Assembly (NCBI GenBank): GCA_944376035.1
Contig: CALWBJ010000082.1
Span: 1 to 16,797 of the forward strand
Direction: 5' to 3'
DNA length: 16,797 nucleotides
From: an uncultured Clostridia bacterium
GTDB taxonomy: Bacteria > Bacillota > Clostridia > Christensenellales > Borkfalkiaceae
The notes beneath the pieces are model-generated. The model ran no database searches. It was not told where the DNA came from and worked only from the letters and a program-made list of their open reading frames with translations. This document shows, one piece after another, positions 14,522-16,797 of the stretch (positions are counted from its first letter, which is position 1; each line of letters starts with the position of its first letter). The position numbers were made by a program, and so were the translations under genes.

Positions 14522-15295
14522 ATGAGTAGCAAAGTGGTAATCTGCGGAGTAAACACCGCGACCCTTCCGAAAATCAGCAACGAGCGTTCAAATCAACTGC
14601 TCGCCATGATAGCCGAAGGGAATGAAAACGCGAGAGAAGAATTTATAGTCGCCAATATGCGGCTTGTACTTTCGGTTATAAAACGGTTCTGGTCAAAGAA
14701 CGCCTGCTCGGACGACGTGTTTCAGGCAGGCTGTATAGGACTTATAAAGGCGATAGATAATTTCGATTTGTCTGTCGGCGTGAAGTTTTCCACTTACGCT
14801 GTGCCTATGATAATAGGCGAGATAAAAAGGTTTTTAAGAGACGGAAACTCTTTAAGAGTTTCAAGAAGCGTCAGAGACACTGCCTATCAGGTGCTTAAAA
14901 CCCGCGGAGAAATAGAGAAAAAAGACGAAGAGGCAACGCTCGAACGTATAGCCGAGGAAATGCACGTAAAACTTTCCGAAGTGGTATACGCGCTCGACGC
15001 CATATCCGACACGGTCTCTCTATACGACCCCGTATACAATAAATCGGGCGACACGCTCATGCTCATGGACCAACTCGGCGACGAAAAAAACACCGACGAC
15101 AACTGGACGGAAAAAGTCGCTCTTGACAGCGCCATTTCACATCTTTCGGGCAGAGAAAAGCGCATAATTTATTTAAGGTATTATGAGGGAAAGACCCAGA
15201 CCGAAATAAGCGAAGAAGTGGGAATATCGCAGGCGCAGGTATCGCGGCTCGAAAAAAACGCCTTGAAGGAAATTAAAAATTTAATCAGGGCCTGA
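14522..15295 (+). CDS. sigG: Sporulation sigma factor SigG, late forespore sigma
   Basis: SigG drives late forespore genes such as those for small acid-soluble proteins and germination receptors. The 257-residue protein carries the SigG-type N-terminus (ICGVNTATLP at about 7-16), NMRLVLSVIKRF, QAGCIGLIKAIDNFDLSVGVKFSTYAVPMIIGEI as successive core blocks of region 2, RDGNSLRVSRSVRD, SLYDPVYN, and a region 4 ending EVGISQAQVSRLEKNALKEI. It matches B. subtilis SigG better than SigF in the N-terminus and in the region 3-4 linker. The start is set by AGGAGG. A 199-nt gap from sigE contains no terminator but does contain a possible forespore promoter. This spoIIGA-sigE-sigG order is conserved in spore formers. 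A terminator follows 56 nt after the stop. Confidence 0.97.
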   Translation: MSSKVVICGVNTATLPKISNERSNQLLAMIAEGNENAREEFIVANMRLVLSVIKRFWSKNACSDDVFQAGCIGLIKAIDNFDLSVGVKFSTYAVPMIIGEIKRFLRDGNSLRVSRSVRDTAYQVLKTRGEIEKKDEEATLERIAEEMHVKLSEVVYALDAISDTVSLYDPVYNKSGDTLMLMDQLGDEKNTDDNWTEKVALDSAISHLSGREKRIIYLRYYEGKTQTEISEEVGISQAQVSRLEKNALKEIKNLIRA

Positions 15296-15316
15296 CGGTG
15301 CGACAGGCTTAACCGA

Positions 15317-15341
15317 GTTCCGTACAGATATTTTTCGGAAC
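15317..15341. repeat. 6-bp inverted repeat after sigG
   Basis: GTTCCG (15317-15322) and CGGAAC (15336-15341) pair around a 13-nt loop just ahead of the sigG terminator, without a T-tract of its own. Confidence 0.4.
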
Positions 15342-15350
15342 GACAGCGAA

Positions 15351-15383
15351 AGACAGCCGTAGATTAAAAGCGGCTGTTTTTTT
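15351..15383 (+). terminator. Rho-independent terminator of sigG
   Basis: ACAGCCG (15353-15359) and CGGCTGT (15371-15377) form the stem, extended by weak pairs, with an 11-nt loop. Seven T residues (15377-15383) follow. Confidence 0.88.
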
Positions 15384-15413
15384 GCTTATTTGCGTCAATG
15401 TTCAATAAAAGTG

Positions 15414-15442
15414 TTGCATTTAACTTGTTGCAGTGCTACAAT
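15414..15442 (+). promoter_or_regulatory. Sigma-A promoter of the lipoprotein gene
   Basis: TTGCAT -35 (15414-15419), a 17-bp spacer and TACAAT -10 (15437-15442) with TG in the extended position (15434-15435) predict a start near 15449 and a 92-nt leader. GTTGCA occurs twice (15413-15418 and 15427-15432), overlapping the -35 and the spacer. Confidence 0.7.
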
Positions 15443-15486
15443 ATTTACATATAAATTAAAATTGTTACATATATTTCACGGACCGC

Positions 15487-15504
15487 ACGCCGCTCCTGCG
15501 GCGT
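15487..15504. repeat. GC-rich hairpin in the leader of the lipoprotein gene
   Basis: ACGCCGC (15487-15493) and GCGGCGT (15498-15504) form a 7-bp stem with a TCCT tetraloop, 23 nt ahead of the ribosome binding site AAGGAG (15528-15533). No T-tract follows, so it is not a terminator. Confidence 0.6.
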
Positions 15505-15540
15505 AGTTAAAGGAAAATTTTTATTAAAAGGAGAAGTAAA

Positions 15541-16797
15541 ATGCATAGAAAAATCTGGACGGTTCTCTTTTCGCTTGCGGCTGCTTTGTGCCTTGCGTTC
15601 GGGCTTGTCGCCTGCGGCGACCCCGCCGGCGAAGGCGGCGAAGGCGGAGGAGGCGGAGGAACCAAATTGGCGACCCCATCCAATTTACGGATAGAGCAAA
15701 CGGCATTACTTTGGGATGCGGTGGAGAACGCGACGGGTTACGTCGTCAAAGCGGACGGACAGGAATCTTCGGTGAACGGAACTTCGTTTTCGCTGGCGCA
15801 GCTGACCGAAGACAAAACTTATAAACTGCAGGTAAAAGCCACGGGAGGTACCGGTTATGAAGATTCCGACTGGTCCGCCGAAATATCTTACACTCCTGCA
15901 ACGGCCCCCGCGGGCGGGCACGTGATAGTAAGCGCGGAAGGGTTTACCGTCGACGGTACGACGCTTTATATAAAGGTTTCCAACGCGACGGAAACATTCG
16001 ATTTTAACGGTAAAATAACCGTGAGCGACGGCGCGACGTGGGTTTTATCCAACGACGCGCTGGGCGAAAGTTCGATCGTGACGAAAACCATATCTCTTTC
16101 CGAACCCGGAGACAAGACGGTTTACATAATAGTTACGGGAGACGACGGCTACACTTCCTATACGGTTACCGTGCGCCGCCGCCCTGTTTATAACGTGACC
16201 TACGTTTTGGGACGCGGCGAAGATATTGTGAAAAAAATCGAAGAAGACGGCTTTGCGGCGGAATTGACCGAAGATGAAATACCCGACCGCGAAGGTTTCG
16301 AATTCAAGGGTTACGAATACGATTTTTCACAGCCGATAACGGGAGATACAACCGTTAAACTTAAATGGGACAGCGGACTCAGTTATATCGACGAAAACGG
16401 GGAGACCGTTCCCGTCGAGAACGATTATGAGATTTTAAGCGCCGCGGCGGACCGCACTCTTACGGGCTGGTACATACTGAGAGGCGAAGTTAGCGGAAAT
16501 TTTACGCTCACGGTTTCGGGCGAAGCGCATATCATTCTCGATGACGGGTGCTTCTGGACGGTTACGGGGAACATCATCGTTCCCGAGTCGGCGGTCCTGA
16601 ATATTTACGCCGTAAGCAGCGGCAGCGAGACAGGCTCGCTGACTGTTGGCGGCAACATCGGCGGCAAAGACGGTGTCGACGGTAAAAACGGAGAAGGCGA
16701 CCCATACGACCCCGACGGCGAAGACGGACCGGCCGGCACAGACGGCACCGACGGGCAGGACGCGGGTACCATAATAATCAACGGCGGCGTCGTAACC
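15541..16797 (+). CDS. Multidomain surface lipoprotein with FN3-like, InlB B-repeat and collagen-like parts (3' end beyond the window)
   Basis: The frame is open from ATG 15541 to the window end, 419 codons, without a stop. Residues 1-25 are a lipoprotein signal peptide ending in the lipobox LVAC (Cys25), so the protein should be lipid-anchored outside the cell. A Gly-rich linker (26-42) follows. Residues 44-118 look like a fibronectin type III domain (LLWDAVENATGYVV). Residues 124-212 look like a cadherin-like beta sandwich ending YTSYTVTVRR. Residues 217-276 look like an InlB-type B-repeat (EGFEFKGYEYDFSQPITGDT). A beta-rich part (305-370) is followed by Gly-X-Y triplets at 375-407, then IIINGGVV, the style of beta-helix repeats. 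AAGGAG seven bases upstream supports the start. Base composition is more GC-rich than the neighbours. The function is unknown; adhesion or glycan binding is a guess. Confidence 0.85.
   Translation, partial: MHRKIWTVLFSLAAALCLAFGLVACGDPAGEGGEGGGGGGTKLATPSNLRIEQTALLWDAVENATGYVVKADGQESSVNGTSFSLAQLTEDKTYKLQVKATGGTGYEDSDWSAEISYTPATAPAGGHVIVSAEGFTVDGTTLYIKVSNATETFDFNGKITVSDGATWVLSNDALGESSIVTKTISLSEPGDKTVYIIVTGDDGYTSYTVTVRRRPVYNVTYVLGRGEDIVKKIEEDGFAAELTEDEIPDREGFEFKGYEYDFSQPITGDTTVKLKWDSGLSYIDENGETVPVENDYEILSAAADRTLTGWYILRGEVSGNFTLTVSGEAHIILDDGCFWTVTGNIIVPESAVLNIYAVSSGSETGSLTVGGNIGGKDGVDGKNGEGDPYDPDGEDGPAGTDGTDGQDAGTIIINGGVVT

Noticed and set aside
15524..15824. Arginine-rich short frames on both strands at the start of the lipoprotein gene
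   Set aside because: They are other-frame readings of the Gly-rich linker and FN3-like region of a gene with its own promoter, ribosome binding site, signal peptide and lipobox.
1..16797. tRNA or rRNA genes, CRISPR arrays, insertion sequences, phage genes, attachment sites
   Set aside because: No cloverleaf or rRNA-like sequence, regularly spaced repeats, transposase or integrase motifs, or flanking target duplications were seen on either strand by eye.

Overview
The window looks like a chromosomal segment of an endospore-forming Firmicute of the class Clostridia. The evidence is spoIIGA-sigE-sigG, the lepA-hemW pair, strong AGGAGG-type ribosome binding sites, sigma-A promoters with 17-bp spacers, rho-independent terminators, and very AT-rich intergenic DNA around moderately GC-rich genes. 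The high use of ATA, AGA/AGG and TTA codons would suit an uncultured gut clostridial lineage, but the species cannot be fixed from this sequence. No rRNA, tRNA, CRISPR array, transposase or phage gene is visible.

Layout, left to right. A membrane-protein fragment is on the minus strand (1-84). rarA (440-1744) has a near-consensus promoter so close to the ATG that the mRNA is probably leaderless. tex (1920-4205) follows and ends in a long AT-rich region with a strong terminator. A FucO-like iron alcohol dehydrogenase (4599-5750) has its own promoter butted against that terminator. A 212-nt stretch holding four consecutive perfect inverted repeats (5767-5978) follows; the last is a bidirectional terminator shared with the convergent minus-strand gene for a glycerophosphodiester phosphodiesterase (6105-6833). 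Divergent from that gene is a two-gene unit: an ECF-type sigma factor (7145-7717), overlapping by 4 nt a membrane protein (7714-9231) with a short cytosolic helix, one transmembrane segment, an RsgI-like extracytoplasmic domain and three PepSY-like domains. A 46-nt near-perfect palindrome terminates this unit, and the lepA promoter starts 3 bp later. lepA-hemW (9591-12562) form an operon ending in a terminator. spoIIGA (12831-13652), sigE (13612-14322) and sigG (14522-15295) form the sporulation cluster. A separately promoted lipoprotein gene starts at 15541 and runs off the window end; it has an FN3-like domain, an InlB-type B-repeat, a beta-rich region and a collagen-like Gly-X-Y stretch.

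How the genes work together. SpoIIGA is the protease that matures pro-SigE in the mother cell, and SigG drives late forespore genes. LepA and HemW are housekeeping functions in translation and heme handling. RarA and Tex are genome and transcription maintenance factors. The most system-like accessory unit is the sigma/anti-sigma pair at 7145-9231: the RsgI-like domain carries a D-V-N-P-S motif resembling the known RsgI self-cleavage site, but it is coupled to an ECF-type sigma and PepSY sensor domains rather than to SigI and carbohydrate-binding modules.
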